The notes: generated by a model not told the origin, from the letters alone. A stretch of DNA of 64,000 bases from Ulvibacterium sp965228935 (GCF_965228935.1 NZ_OZ245846.1:5456001-5520000), one strand, 5' to 3'; counted from the first letter of the stretch, positions 26,402 to 35,433 are shown. Made by a program: numbers and translations.

Positions 26402-26560
26402 ATCCGTTTAAAATTTTTAAATGTCTGTAAATAAGATATTTAAAAATTTAAGAACTAATGCAACCACTCGTTGCACTCGTTCTCCCATAAATTTATTTTA
26501 ATCACTCCAACGTGTGTAATTTTTGATTAAAAAAATTCATGTTCGCTTCATGTTTTCGTT
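26402..26560 (-). repeat. Structured ~140 bp dispersed repeat, copy B
   Basis: Inverted second copy of the element at 567-705, lying between the lipoprotein gene and the DUF3857 gene and reading away from both. It holds the same two hairpins, with the inner stem as perfect TGCAAC/GTTGCA and the 3' stem as AAATTTTTAAAT/ATTTAAAAATTT. Unlike copy A, no gene follows it in its reading direction, which argues against a simple leader role. Confidence 0.65.
26417..26488 (-). CDS. Candidate 23-residue small protein in repeat copy B
   Basis: The minus-strand frame from ATG 26488 to TAA 26417-26419 has the same length as the frame in copy A and begins MGERVQRVVALVLKFL, with seven or fewer differences overall. 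A shared frame length with no indel over 72 bases is suggestive, but the RNA pairing alone could keep the sequence. Treat as a candidate. Confidence 0.35.
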   Translation of the reverse strand: MGERVQRVVALVLKFLNILFTDI

Positions 26561-26714
26561 TTTGCGCTGGCCGCCCCGGAAGATTTTTGGGGTGGTTTTT
26601 GCTTTATGGGTATCCCTGACATGAAGAAACGACCAGGGATTTTTTAAGGATCCGATTACAATAATTACTTTTAAAATCTGTTAGGTCTTACAACCCCCTA
26701 ACCGATACCTGATC

Positions 26715-28694
26715 ATGCGACCCTTTTTCGCTATTTCCTTGCTTCTTTTTTTTTGTGGCTTTTCTACCTCTGCCCAAAAGAAAGCTACCTTTGCAAAGCT
26801 TTCCAATGCCGATAAAAACTTGACCGTTTATGAAAAAGATCCTTCGGCCCATGCCGTGGTGCTTCACGAATGGGGCAATAACTATTTTAAGGTCGTCGAC
26901 CGTAGGATACTTTTGATCAAGGAATATCATACCAAAATCAAAATTTTGGATGAAAAAGGTTTTGCGAATGGCACTGTGGAAATCCCGTTATACCATAAGG
27001 GTACACTGGCGGAAAAAGTCACGGCCTTAAAGGCCGTAACCCATAATGGTGATACCCAATATAATGTCCTGCCTTCGGAAATCTTCGAAAACGACCATTC
27101 CGAAAGATGGAAAGTAAAAACCTTTACTTTTCCAAAAATGCAAAAAGGAAGTATCCTGGAATACTCCTATACGATAACCACCCCATATGATTTCAATTTT
27201 AGTGGGTGGGATTTCCAGGGATCGATTCCCAAAATCTATAGCGAATTCAATGCCAAAATCCCAGGAAATTGGGTCTATAACCGCTCTTTAAGAGGTAGTT
27301 TGGAATTGGAGGTAAACGATGCACATATCCAGAAGGGCTGTTTCACTATTGAAGGATATCCAAAAGCTGCGGATTGTGAGGTACTAAAGTATACCATGAA
27401 GGATATCCCGGCCTTTAAGGAAGAAAAGGATTTTATGCTTTCACCAGAAAATTACCGATCGCGGTTGGATTTTGAGCTTTCCCAATATAACAAACTCGAT
27501 GGTACTACAAATAAGTATACCAAAAGCTGGAAAGATGTGGACAGGGAATTTAAATCGGATAAGGATATAGGAAGACAACTGACCAAAAAAGGATTTTTTG
27601 AACGGCACGTACCCGAAAAGCTTCTGATCGAAGGTGATGAACTAACCAGGGCCAGGAACATCTTCGAATTCGTTCAAGAGCATTATACCTGGAACGAGAA
27701 GTATTCCTCCTATGGAAAGGCAAGGGTAAAGGAAGCATTTGATGCCGGAAAGGGAAATGCCTGGGAAATAAACATGTCGCTTATCAATTTGCTGAATGCT
27801 GCAAACATTCCCACCAACTTGATGCTGTTATCTACCAGAAAAAGGGGTTTGCCTACAAAAATCCATCCAGTAATGTCCAACTTCAACTATGTTGTGGCCA
27901 AAACTGAAATTGACGGGAAGAGTTATCTATTGGATGCTACCGATAAGTATATGCCTTTTGGTTTTTTACCTTTTCGGGCCCTAAATCATTACGGTAGGGT
28001 CATGGATTTTAAAAACGACAGCTATTGGTACGATATTAGACCACAAACCAGGAACCGATATCAAGTGAGGGCCCAGATAAAATTTGACCCTGAGGAAAAT
28101 AGGGCCGTAGGCGTGTTCGATGCTGTAAGTACAGGGTATAACGCCATAAATATGCACAAGACCTTGAATGAAAAAAGTGAAGAGGAGTACTTGGACGCGG
28201 TAGAAGAGGAAATTCCCGGGAATTTTGCGATTACCTCCTATGAATTGGTAAAGCAACGAACGGACAAGCAAGGAGTTTCGCAACGATTCAAGTTTGAAAT
28301 AGAGGACGTACTCAATGGCAATATGGTCTACTTGAATCCCTTTTTTATCCGATTCTTCGACCGAAATCCCTTTCAATTGGAAGAGCGTAATTATCCTATT
28401 GATTTTGGTTACCCCAGAAATTACAGATATCAGATCATCCTAACGATTCCCGATGGGTACACCATTCAGGAATTACCCGAAAATAAGTCAATTGCCTTAG
28501 GTGATACCTTGGCCAAGCTCAAGTTTTATAGCACCGGGAATACAAGCCAGATTTCATTTTCCTTTGAACTGGCACTGAACAGTTCCTACTTCAACGAAAA
28601 AGATTACGATGCCTTAAAAGCCTTGTTCAAGGAAGCTGTGGACACACAAAAAAATTCCTTGGTAGTACTCAAGAAAAAAACCGTACAACCATAA
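26715..28694 (+). CDS. DUF3857/transglutaminase-like exported protein
   Basis: A 659-residue protein with a signal peptide (to about STSAQ, residue 21). An N-terminal DUF3857 beta domain (VVLHEWGNNYFKVVDRRILLIKEYHTKIKILDEKGFA, then GSILEYSYTITTPYDFNFSGWDFQGSIP) is followed by a transglutaminase-like core (ARNIFEFVQEHYTWNEKY, GKGNAWEINMSLINLLNAANIPTNLMLLSTRKRG, SYLLDATDKYMPFGFLP). The usual Cys of the Cys-His-Asp triad appears replaced (NAWEIN where most have a Cys), so it may be inactive as an enzyme. These proteins are common and poorly understood in Bacteroidota; location periplasm or outer surface. Confidence 0.85.
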   Translation: MRPFFAISLLLFFCGFSTSAQKKATFAKLSNADKNLTVYEKDPSAHAVVLHEWGNNYFKVVDRRILLIKEYHTKIKILDEKGFANGTVEIPLYHKGTLAEKVTALKAVTHNGDTQYNVLPSEIFENDHSERWKVKTFTFPKMQKGSILEYSYTITTPYDFNFSGWDFQGSIPKIYSEFNAKIPGNWVYNRSLRGSLELEVNDAHIQKGCFTIEGYPKAADCEVLKYTMKDIPAFKEEKDFMLSPENYRSRLDFELSQYNKLDGTTNKYTKSWKDVDREFKSDKDIGRQLTKKGFFERHVPEKLLIEGDELTRARNIFEFVQEHYTWNEKYSSYGKARVKEAFDAGKGNAWEINMSLINLLNAANIPTNLMLLSTRKRGLPTKIHPVMSNFNYVVAKTEIDGKSYLLDATDKYMPFGFLPFRALNHYGRVMDFKNDSYWYDIRPQTRNRYQVRAQIKFDPEENRAVGVFDAVSTGYNAINMHKTLNEKSEEEYLDAVEEEIPGNFAITSYELVKQRTDKQGVSQRFKFEIEDVLNGNMVYLNPFFIRFFDRNPFQLEERNYPIDFGYPRNYRYQIILTIPDGYTIQELPENKSIALGDTLAKLKFYSTGNTSQISFSFELALNSSYFNEKDYDALKALFKEAVDTQKNSLVVLKKKTVQP

Positions 28695-28727
28695 AATTAG
28701 TATCTTGGGATTTCTAAACTGGCTTTC

Positions 28728-30056
28728 TTGAAATCCCTGTTGTTTTTCCAGATTTGTGTAATTACATTTTGCTGTCTTTCCTGTACCGAAAAGCGTAAGG
28801 AATTGGGGCCGCGTTCCAACAAACCGAATATCATCCTAATTATGGCCGATGACCTGGGTTACGAAACCTTGGGGGTCTATGGAAGCGACAGTTACGTTAC
28901 GCCCCACCTGGACAAATTGGCCCGTGAAGGCATGCGGTTTGACCACTGTTACTCCACACCCCTGTGTACCCCTTCCCGTGTACAGTTGATGACCGGAAAG
29001 TACAATTTTAGGAACTATGTCGGTTTTGGATTGTTGGATGCCCAAGAAAAGACTTTTGGGCATTATTTGCAGGAGGCAGGCTATAAAACCCTAGTGGCCG
29101 GCAAATGGCAATTATGGGGCAATGAACGGCAACAGGAATTGGTAGGTGGTCGGGTGGGCAGCACTCCCGAACAGGCAGGGTTCGATGATTATTGCCTTTG
29201 GCAGATAGACGAACGCGGGTCGCGTTACAAAGATCCCCATTTGAGCCGTAAGCAAAAAGCTACCGAAACATTTCCCGGAGCCTATGGCCCTGATCTATTT
29301 GTGGAATACATTGAATCCTTTATGGAAGCTCATCAAAATGGGCCGATGTTCATCTACTATCCCATGGTACTGACCCACGACCCTTTTGTCCCTACCCCAG
29401 AAAATCCGGGTTTTAAGGATTTCGACAATGCCTTAAAAACAAACGATACCACCTATTTTGGCGAAATGGTGGGCTATATGGATCTTTTGGTGGGTAAAAT
29501 CGTTAAGAAAACGGAGGATCTGGGCATACGAGAGAACACCTTGATCCTTTTTATCGGGGACAACGGGACGGATACCGATGTTACCTCCGTTATTAATGGC
29601 ATGGCATTGACCGGGGACAAGGGCAACACCACCAATGCCGGAACCCATGTTCCCCTGATCGCCAACTGGAAGGGAAAAATAAAAGCCGGTAGCGTTAATG
29701 AAAATCTTATCGATTTTACCGATTTTTTGCCGACTCTCCTGGAAACGGCCACGGGAAACCTTCCAGGCAGCTTACAGACCGATGGCCATAGTTTTTATCC
29801 CCAACTATTGGGTAAGGCTACAAGGGCCCGGGACTGGATTTTCTGTGATTATGCACCAAATTGGGGCAGATTCCAAGCCCGAAGCTATGTACAAAATAAA
29901 AAATGGAAGTTATATAAAAACGGGGAGTTCTATAATCTAGAGGACGATCCCTCGGAAGAAAATCCGTTGGACACCGCCGAACAATCCGATGCGCTAAAAC
30001 CGCTCATACAACAATTTAAAAAAGTACTGGAAACCTATAACAACCCAAACCCATGA
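28728..30056 (+). CDS. Sulfatase (arylsulfatase type), lipoprotein
   Basis: A 442-residue formylglycine sulfatase starting with TTG at 28728 (no nearby ATG; the first would remove the metal site). The lipoprotein signal ends CCLSC. Metal ligands D41-D42 (MADDLGYETLGVYGS) and the formylglycine site C80-T-P-S-R84 are intact. LFIGDNGTDTD and AGTHVPLIANWKGKIKAG are typical for the class. Substrate is a sulfated glycan or ester, not fixed. Its stop overlaps the start of the next sulfatase gene (ATGA), so the pair is translationally coupled. Confidence 0.87.
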   Translation: MKSLLFFQICVITFCCLSCTEKRKELGPRSNKPNIILIMADDLGYETLGVYGSDSYVTPHLDKLAREGMRFDHCYSTPLCTPSRVQLMTGKYNFRNYVGFGLLDAQEKTFGHYLQEAGYKTLVAGKWQLWGNERQQELVGGRVGSTPEQAGFDDYCLWQIDERGSRYKDPHLSRKQKATETFPGAYGPDLFVEYIESFMEAHQNGPMFIYYPMVLTHDPFVPTPENPGFKDFDNALKTNDTTYFGEMVGYMDLLVGKIVKKTEDLGIRENTLILFIGDNGTDTDVTSVINGMALTGDKGNTTNAGTHVPLIANWKGKIKAGSVNENLIDFTDFLPTLLETATGNLPGSLQTDGHSFYPQLLGKATRARDWIFCDYAPNWGRFQARSYVQNKKWKLYKNGEFYNLEDDPSEENPLDTAEQSDALKPLIQQFKKVLETYNNPNP

Positions 30057-31660
30057 AAAAGACAACGATCGTACTGCTATCGCTAGGCTTCATCTGCCTG
30101 TTTTCCTGTAAAGAAGGTGATAAGGAAATGGTCAAAATGCCAAAAAAACCCAACATCGTGTTCATTATGTCGGACGATCATGCCTATCAGGCCATCAGTG
30201 CCTATGACGATAGGCTGATACAGACCCCAAATATCGATCGTATTGCCAAAGAGGGCATGCTGTTTACCAATGCCAGCGTCACCAACTCCATTTGTGCCCC
30301 GTCCCGGGCCGTAATCCTAACGGGAAAACATAGCCATCTCAATGGGAAAATCGATAATCGTATGCCTTTTGATACCACCAACGTGACCTTCCCACAGCTC
30401 CTTCAAAAATCGGGGTACCAGACCGCGATGTTCGGAAAATTGCATTTTGGCAACAATCCCAAGGGATTTGATGAATTCAAGATACTGCCCGGACAGGGCG
30501 ATTATTATAATCCCAAGTTCATTACCTCCACTGGGGATACCACAATAACCGGATACGTAACCGATATCATCACCGACCTTACGCTGGACTGGATGCGGAA
30601 GCGCAGGGACACGGCCCAACCTTTTTTGCTGATGTACCTGCACAAGGCACCCCATAGAACCTGGCTCCCGGCACAACGTCATTACACTACTTATACCCAG
30701 AAAAGTTTCCCCCTGCCCGAAACGCTTTTTGACACCTATGAGACGCGGGGTACCGCTGCCAAAACCGCGGAGATGGGAATTTTAAAGGAAATGCAATTGC
30801 GCTATGACAATAAACTCACTCAGGCCGTTACCGAAGCATTGAAGGTAGAGGACAAATACGAGTGGTCCCCTTTGGATCGAATGACACCGGAACAGAGAAC
30901 GGCATGGGATGCCATCTATGGGCCGATAAGCGAACAGTTCAAAAAGGACTATCCCAACATGAACGATTCTACCCTGACCGTTTGGAAATACCAACGGTAC
31001 ATGCAGGACTATTTGGCTACCATTGCTGCTGTGGATGAAAATGTAGGACGACTTTTGGATTATATGGACGAGACCGGGCTCGATGAAAATACCTTGGTCG
31101 TATACACCTCCGACCAGGGGTTTTATTTGGGTGAACACGGTTGGTTCGATAAGCGCTTTATGTACAACGAATCCTTTAAGACCCCTTTATTGATCAAATG
31201 GCCCAATGTCATCACACCAGGCACCACCACTACTGAAATGGTACAGAACCTGGATTTCGCCCAAACCTTTTTGGAGATTACCGGTGCAACTCCTACTAAG
31301 GACATGCAGGGTGAAAGCTTAGTGCCCTTATTAAAGGGGGAAAAGGAAAAATGGGACAGGGATGCCGTGTATTATCATTATTATGAATATCCCGCCGTGC
31401 ATGCCGTAAAACGCCATTATGGTATCGCTACCGAGGACTATAAACTGATGCATTTCTATTACAATGTGGACGAATGGGAACTTTATGACCGTAAAAACGA
31501 CCCCCAAGAGGTCAACAACATCTATGACGATCCGGCCTATGCCACCGTGGTAACCGAGTTGAAGGAAAAACTGGGAGGACTACGTGTAAAATACAAGGAC
31601 TCCGATGAACTCAGCAATCAGTACATTCAGATCTACAAGGACAACGGATGGATCAAGTAG
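30053..31660 (+). CDS. Sulfatase, second of a coupled pair
   Basis: A 535-residue sulfatase with a lipoprotein signal (to FSC19) and an ATGA overlap with the sulfatase gene upstream. Metal ligands in IMSDDHAYQAISAYDD and the formylglycine motif C81-A-P-S-R85 are intact. DENTLVVYTSDQGFYLGEHGWFDKRFMYNESFKTPLLIKWP is the late active-site region. The DHAYQAISAYD opening and the EHGWFDKRFMYNES region are seen in sulfatases acting on glycosaminoglycans or algal sulfated sugars, but the true substrate is unknown. Both partners probably act in the periplasm on the same glycan. Confidence 0.88.
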   Translation: MKKTTIVLLSLGFICLFSCKEGDKEMVKMPKKPNIVFIMSDDHAYQAISAYDDRLIQTPNIDRIAKEGMLFTNASVTNSICAPSRAVILTGKHSHLNGKIDNRMPFDTTNVTFPQLLQKSGYQTAMFGKLHFGNNPKGFDEFKILPGQGDYYNPKFITSTGDTTITGYVTDIITDLTLDWMRKRRDTAQPFLLMYLHKAPHRTWLPAQRHYTTYTQKSFPLPETLFDTYETRGTAAKTAEMGILKEMQLRYDNKLTQAVTEALKVEDKYEWSPLDRMTPEQRTAWDAIYGPISEQFKKDYPNMNDSTLTVWKYQRYMQDYLATIAAVDENVGRLLDYMDETGLDENTLVVYTSDQGFYLGEHGWFDKRFMYNESFKTPLLIKWPNVITPGTTTTEMVQNLDFAQTFLEITGATPTKDMQGESLVPLLKGEKEKWDRDAVYYHYYEYPAVHAVKRHYGIATEDYKLMHFYYNVDEWELYDRKNDPQEVNNIYDDPAYATVVTELKEKLGGLRVKYKDSDELSNQYIQIYKDNGWIK

Positions 31661-31696
31661 TTAAATTCCAATACTGAAATTCCAAATTCCAAAGGA

Positions 31697-31794
31697 TGCT
31701 CGATGCTTGGTGCTTGGTGCTCGGTGCTCGGTGCTCGGTGCTCGGTGCTCGGTGCTCGGTGCTTGGTGCTTGGTGCTTGGTGCTTGGTGCTTGG
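31697..31794. repeat. Heptamer tandem repeat, 14 units
   Basis: Fourteen perfect-length 7-base units in a row: TGCTCGA, two TGCTTGG, six TGCTCGG and five TGCTTGG. It sits in the gap between the second sulfatase gene and the DUF1801 gene. The purity and block order suggest slippage-driven variation. Confidence 0.95.
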
Positions 31795-31828
31795 TGCCAA
31801 AAGTTAAAAAAACAAACATCAAGAAGCA

Positions 31829-32188
31829 TTATTTCCAAAACTTCTTATCCCGTACCTGATAGGCATCCTGAAGCACTTCCGTTAAAATGGTGTCATCGAT
31901 TTCCTCCAAGGAGCGGTAGCGCAGGGAGCGCATTACTTTACGTCCTGCCGTGGTCATATGCTCCAAATGGACCGTAAGGTGGGCCGAATTCCAAAAACCG
32001 ACATCTATATAGTCCTTCGTATGATTCAAATAGCAAAGCGGCCTTCCCTTTATATAATAAAAGGGAATCCGATATTTGAATTTTAAGTCTATCCCGGGTA
32101 CCGTATGCTCGATAATCGATTGCAAATGCAACAATATACTGCGATACGGTTCAGAGCGATTAAGAATGTAGTCTTCCGCGGGGTTCAT
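31829..32188 (-). CDS. DUF1801 (YdhG/YjbR-like) protein
   Basis: A 119-residue cytoplasmic protein. The pattern EDYILNRSEPYRSILLHLQSIIEHTVPG...LKFKYRIPFYYIKGRPLCYLNHTKDYIDVGFW with a conserved Trp and the closing RYRSLEEIDDTILTEVLQDAY matches DUF1801, a fold of unknown function linked to iron-type or nucleic-acid roles in annotations. Its gene converges with the sulfatases across the heptamer repeat. It is not an obvious part of a pathway here. Confidence 0.8.
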   Translation of the reverse strand: MNPAEDYILNRSEPYRSILLHLQSIIEHTVPGIDLKFKYRIPFYYIKGRPLCYLNHTKDYIDVGFWNSAHLTVHLEHMTTAGRKVMRSLRYRSLEEIDDTILTEVLQDAYQVRDKKFWK

Positions 32189-32284
32189 GGCAACTCCAAA
32201 TTTATCATTTCTTGATCAAAATCCCTGTTTTTTTTGGCAGTTGGATTCTTGGGAATCCCTTACTTTTGAAAAAACCAATCAAAG

Positions 32285-33406
32285 ATGAAAAAAATAACCG
32301 CTCTCCTTTTCACCTTTTTGGGTTTGGCATCGACCTATGCCCAATCGCATACCCATACCGGTGCACAACCTTTGAGCTACCCTAATATAGAAGGCTATGT
32401 TACACTCAAGGCCGATTTGCACCAACATACCGTGTTCTCGGACGGTAATGTTTGGCCTACCATCCGGGTTCTGGAAGCGCTACGTGAAAATCTTGATCTG
32501 ATATCATTGACGGAACATTTAGAATACCAACCCCATTCCGCTGATATTCCCCATCCGGATCGGAATCGTTCGTACCAGTTGATAAAGGCCATGGCCGAGG
32601 CCCAAGAACATGGACTGCTTATTGCCAATGGTTCCGAGATAACACGATCCGAGCCCGTGGGCCACAGTAACGCCATTTTCATTACCGATGCCAACCAACT
32701 CATACAGGATAAACCAGCGGATGCTTTTGCAGAGGCAAAAAAACAGAATGCCTTTACCTTTTGGAACCATCCTGCATGGCACGCCCAAAGTCCGCAGGGC
32801 ATTCCCATCCTAAGCGATTTTCAAAAGGAACGGATCAAGAAAGGGGAACTTCATGGTATTGAGGTCATCAATTCCGTGGATTATGCCCAGGAAGCCCTGG
32901 CTCTGGCCTTGGAGCATGATCTAACCGTTATGGGCACTAGCGACATCCATGGGCTGATCGATTGGGATTATACCGAAAAGGGGAACCACCGCCCCATAAC
33001 TTTGATTTTTGCCCGAGAAAAAAGCCTGGCAAGTGCAAAGGAAGCGTTATTTGCCGGTAGGACCGTGGCCGTTTATAATGATTTAATGGTGGGACGGGAA
33101 GCCTACCTAAAACCGTTGTTGGAAGCCAGTATTGAGGTAACGAAAGCAACTTATCTTCCCAAAACCCAAGTATTGGAAATAGAGCTTCAGAACAATTCGA
33201 GTAGTGATCTGCTTTTCGAAAATCAAATGGCATATACCTTTTACGACAGCTCCCCGGTATTTGAAATAGCCGGCGGCGGTACAAAAAAGTTACTGATCAA
33301 AACCTTGGAAATCCAAGATAAATTGAATTTAAAATTAAAAGCACTGGGTTGCTTTACCTCTCCTAGGGTGCAACCGGTTTTGGAATGGGAAGTTCAAGTG
33401 GAGTAA
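32285..33406 (+). CDS. PHP-domain phosphodiesterase-like protein, exported
   Basis: A 373-residue protein with a signal peptide ending TYAQ (residue 20). The PHP metal site is clear: D44-L-H46-x-H48 in KADLHQHTVFSDG, the EHLE motif (H78), the NHP in FWNHPAWH and TSDIHG further on. Such proteins are often annotated as Sb-PDE-type phosphodiesterases that cleave organophosphate diesters; the native substrate in a marine bacterium is more likely a phosphate ester. A C-terminal beta domain is attached. It lies 220 bases downstream of the convergent DUF1801 gene and is probably monocistronic. Confidence 0.82.
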   Translation: MKKITALLFTFLGLASTYAQSHTHTGAQPLSYPNIEGYVTLKADLHQHTVFSDGNVWPTIRVLEALRENLDLISLTEHLEYQPHSADIPHPDRNRSYQLIKAMAEAQEHGLLIANGSEITRSEPVGHSNAIFITDANQLIQDKPADAFAEAKKQNAFTFWNHPAWHAQSPQGIPILSDFQKERIKKGELHGIEVINSVDYAQEALALALEHDLTVMGTSDIHGLIDWDYTEKGNHRPITLIFAREKSLASAKEALFAGRTVAVYNDLMVGREAYLKPLLEASIEVTKATYLPKTQVLEIELQNNSSSDLLFENQMAYTFYDSSPVFEIAGGGTKKLLIKTLEIQDKLNLKLKALGCFTSPRVQPVLEWEVQVE

Positions 33407-33416
33407 GGTTTTATGC

Positions 33417-33473
33417 CTCGACTGCGCTCGGCATGACAGGTTTGAGGTTTGAGGTTTGAGGTTTGAGGTTTGA
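33417..33473 (+). repeat. Short intergenic repeats: CTCGACTGCGCTCGGCATGA block plus GGTTTGA x5
   Basis: CTCGACTGCGCTCGGCATGA (33417-33436) looks like a common intergenic repeat of bacterial genomes. It is followed by five perfect units of the heptamer GGTTTGA (33439-33473). It sits 10 bases after the PHP-gene stop. Confidence 0.7.
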
Positions 33474-33556
33474 AAAAAAAGAAAAAATTGGGTTGCCAAT
33501 ATCTTATCCTTTTTTATTCCTTATTACCCATTTGTTCACTGCTAACTGTTCACAGT

Positions 33557-34768
33557 TCACTCCTTACCGTCTACATAGTCCTGTAAATAGGCGTAACGTT
33601 TCGTAAGCTTACCGTTTTGGGTCATTCTGGCGCGTTGCAGTACGCCCTCCATATCCCCATTAAAAAAGGCGGGGATTACCTCCTCTACAAAGGCATCGCC
33701 AAAGCCGTTACTGGCATCCCTGGGTAGTTCCGCCGGTAGGTTGTCCACGGCCATGACCGCAATGGCATCGGGGTCGGTATATTCGGTTTCCGATTCCGAT
33801 TCGGGGTCATAGCCATAGATGGGATCCGCTATGGTAGAGGCCCGTAGCGTAGTGGCCACCGGTCCATCAATATCACAACTGATGTCCCCTACTACCTTGA
33901 TCTTAAAATCCGGATGTTTTACATTCTCCCGGGTATAGAGATAGGGGGCACCATCCCCATAAAAATGGCCGGCAATATACAAGTCGGTTACTTTGGCGAA
34001 CTGCATAAAAGTAGATTCGTATGCCTCTGGATTTTGGAAAAAGTCCTGCTCTCCCAGATGCTTTTCATCCTTTCTTTGGTTATATTCCAGCACATCGATC
34101 TGGCAATAGACCGCCTCGTCGAAGTCCTGATTCAGATATTCCGTTACACTTACTTGTCGCAACCGCCTGCCATCCAACATTTCCTTGGCCCCGTTGCCTA
34201 CCCTACCCTTTCCGGTCAAGAGGATCTTAATATTCGGGAGTACCATTTTTCTAAGCTCCGCTATCAAGGCCTGCTGGTCCGCCAAGGTTTCGGCCTTGGG
34301 CAATCGGTATGTGCCGGATTTAAGCCCATAAGCCCTTAGTCCGTTATAGGCCCCTACGATTCCGGCATAGCGTCCAAACGCGACCAGGCGTATGCCTTTG
34401 GAATTGGTGATGACTTCATGATCGTAGAGCTCAATGTTCTTTTCCAGAATAGCCTGCAACAGTTCCCTATTGTAGGGTTGTTTTTTGATGGTATGGGAAA
34501 AGAAGAAGTACTTTTTGTTGGGAATCAAGGCCTGGATGGGTACTTCCTTTACGCCTAGCAATACATCACAGTCCTCCATTTTTAGGGCGACTTCGATTCC
34601 GGCCTCTTGGTACTCCCCATCCGTAAAAACGCGAATGGGCGAAGGTTCCACGATCAACTGCGCCTGGGTATGTGCGGACAGGACTTTTTGGCAGGCCTTA
34701 GGGGGCAGTACCACCCGCCGATCCGGAGGGTTTTTCCGTTCTCTGATGATTCCAAACTTAAGGTTCAC
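33557..34768 (-). CDS. Saccharopine/alanine-dehydrogenase-like NAD(P) oxidoreductase
   Basis: A 403-residue cytoplasmic protein. The N-terminal AlaDH/PNT domain is recognisable (KFGIIRERKNPPDRRVVLPPKA, then DVLLGVKEVPIQALIPNKKYFFFSHTIKKQ, with a Lys and His pair). A Rossmann domain follows with ILLTGKGRVGNGAKEML (residues about 181-197). VVGDISCDIDGPVATTLRAST and VDNLPAELPRDASNGFGDAFVEEVIPAFFNG are as in NAD-dependent, lysine-forming saccharopine dehydrogenase (LYS1) relatives. It may work in lysine breakdown or a related reductive amination. It is located just before the tmRNA region, on the opposite strand. Confidence 0.82.
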   Translation of the reverse strand: MNLKFGIIRERKNPPDRRVVLPPKACQKVLSAHTQAQLIVEPSPIRVFTDGEYQEAGIEVALKMEDCDVLLGVKEVPIQALIPNKKYFFFSHTIKKQPYNRELLQAILEKNIELYDHEVITNSKGIRLVAFGRYAGIVGAYNGLRAYGLKSGTYRLPKAETLADQQALIAELRKMVLPNIKILLTGKGRVGNGAKEMLDGRRLRQVSVTEYLNQDFDEAVYCQIDVLEYNQRKDEKHLGEQDFFQNPEAYESTFMQFAKVTDLYIAGHFYGDGAPYLYTRENVKHPDFKIKVVGDISCDIDGPVATTLRASTIADPIYGYDPESESETEYTDPDAIAVMAVDNLPAELPRDASNGFGDAFVEEVIPAFFNGDMEGVLQRARMTQNGKLTKRYAYLQDYVDGKE

Positions 34769-34833
34769 TTTGGTATAAATTTTGTCCTAAAATACACGGA
34801 ATAATACCGATAGCAAAGTTTTTATTAGCTTTG

Positions 34834-34962
34834 CTGCCCCGCCCGCCGAAATGAAAATGAAGGCGGGCCGCGTTAGGGATAGAGCCCGGTACCCCGCCAA
34901 CGAAAGGCAGGCGTGTACCCGCGATAGCCCGACCTGCCCCAGAGCAGGGAACGCCGATCAAA
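34834..34962 (+). ncRNA. Candidate structured RNA upstream of tmRNA (possible Flavo-1 type)
   Basis: A G+C-rich block in A+T-rich surroundings with pairing segments (CCCGCCCGCC with GGCGGGCC, and GCGTTAGGGAT with GGTACCCC and GGGTAC parts). The sentence-like pieces GCGTTAGGGATAGAGCCCGG, ATAGCCCGACC and GGGAACGCC are ones I recall as recurrent between genes in Flavobacteriia. Whether it is a free RNA or the start of a longer tmRNA transcript cannot be told. The name Flavo-1 is from memory and needs a covariance search. Confidence 0.45.
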
Positions 34963-34971
34963 TATTTGTTC

Positions 34972-35001
34972 TTTGAAAAAACAATGGGAAGAATAGCTTG
35001 C
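34972..35001 (+). promoter_or_regulatory. Bacteroidota-type promoter of the tmRNA gene
   Basis: TTTG at 34972-34975, an 18-base spacer, and TAGCTTGC at 34994-35001 fit the TTTG/TAnnTTTG sigma consensus of Bacteroidota with one mismatch. Transcription would start about 7 bases later, shortly before the mature tmRNA 5' end at 35014. Confidence 0.7.
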
Positions 35002-35013
35002 CTATCCCATTCC

Positions 35014-35409
35014 GGGGCCGACCGGTTTTGACAGCGAGACCAATGGCGATGTAAGCATGCCGAGCGCTGGGATACAGCTCGTAAATCTCATATTTCACAC
35101 TTTTAAATGGCGAATCTAATTACGCTCTTGCCGCTTAATCTGAATTACAGTAGGATTTAGCCTCGTCTCCGCAAGGCGGAGAAGCGAGATGTCCCAGAAT
35201 AGCCCTTGTTGATGGCGATTCGTTCCGGGGCACCATAAAAGTCAACATAAGGAGGGTGTAGCTTCGGCACCGTCTCTAAAACCCAAAGAAGCTAAGTGTG
35301 CATTGGGCGGTTTCTGGTCAGGTGTACGTCGAAAACCAATCAGATCCTAAGCATGTAGAAAGCATGGTTATTGCTTGTTTGGACGAGGGTTCGAATCCCT
35401 CCGGCTCCA
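35014..35409 (+). ncRNA. ssrA: Transfer-messenger RNA (tmRNA)
   Basis: The 5' GGGGCCG pairs with the 3' CGGCTCC to give a seven-pair tRNA-like acceptor stem, with the discriminator A at 35409. The opening GGGGCCGACCGGTTTTGACA and the T-arm GGTTCGAATCCC are diagnostic. The tag reading frame GGC GAA TCT AAT TAC GCT CTT GCC GCT TAA (35109-35138) encodes GESNYALAA, the flavobacterial type of tag. tmRNA rescues stalled ribosomes with SmpB and marks the unfinished protein for degradation. Its 3' end is the integration site of the genomic island. Confidence 0.97.
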
Positions 35410-35410
35410 C
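35396..35410 (+). repeat. Left attachment site (attL) core in the tmRNA 3' end
   Basis: TCCCTCCGGCTCCAC here is repeated exactly at 60524-60538. Extended, GTTCnAnTCCCTCCGGCTCC matches with two mismatches. The left copy is within the intact tmRNA gene. Confidence 0.85.
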
Positions 35411-35433
35411 TTTTACAACACCAAATTAACACA

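Noticed and set aside
31653..31977. Frames with Cys/Leu/Gly or His/Gln/Ala/Pro/Ser repeats across the heptamers
   Set aside because: Translations of a 7-base repeat in several frames; no family and no start context.
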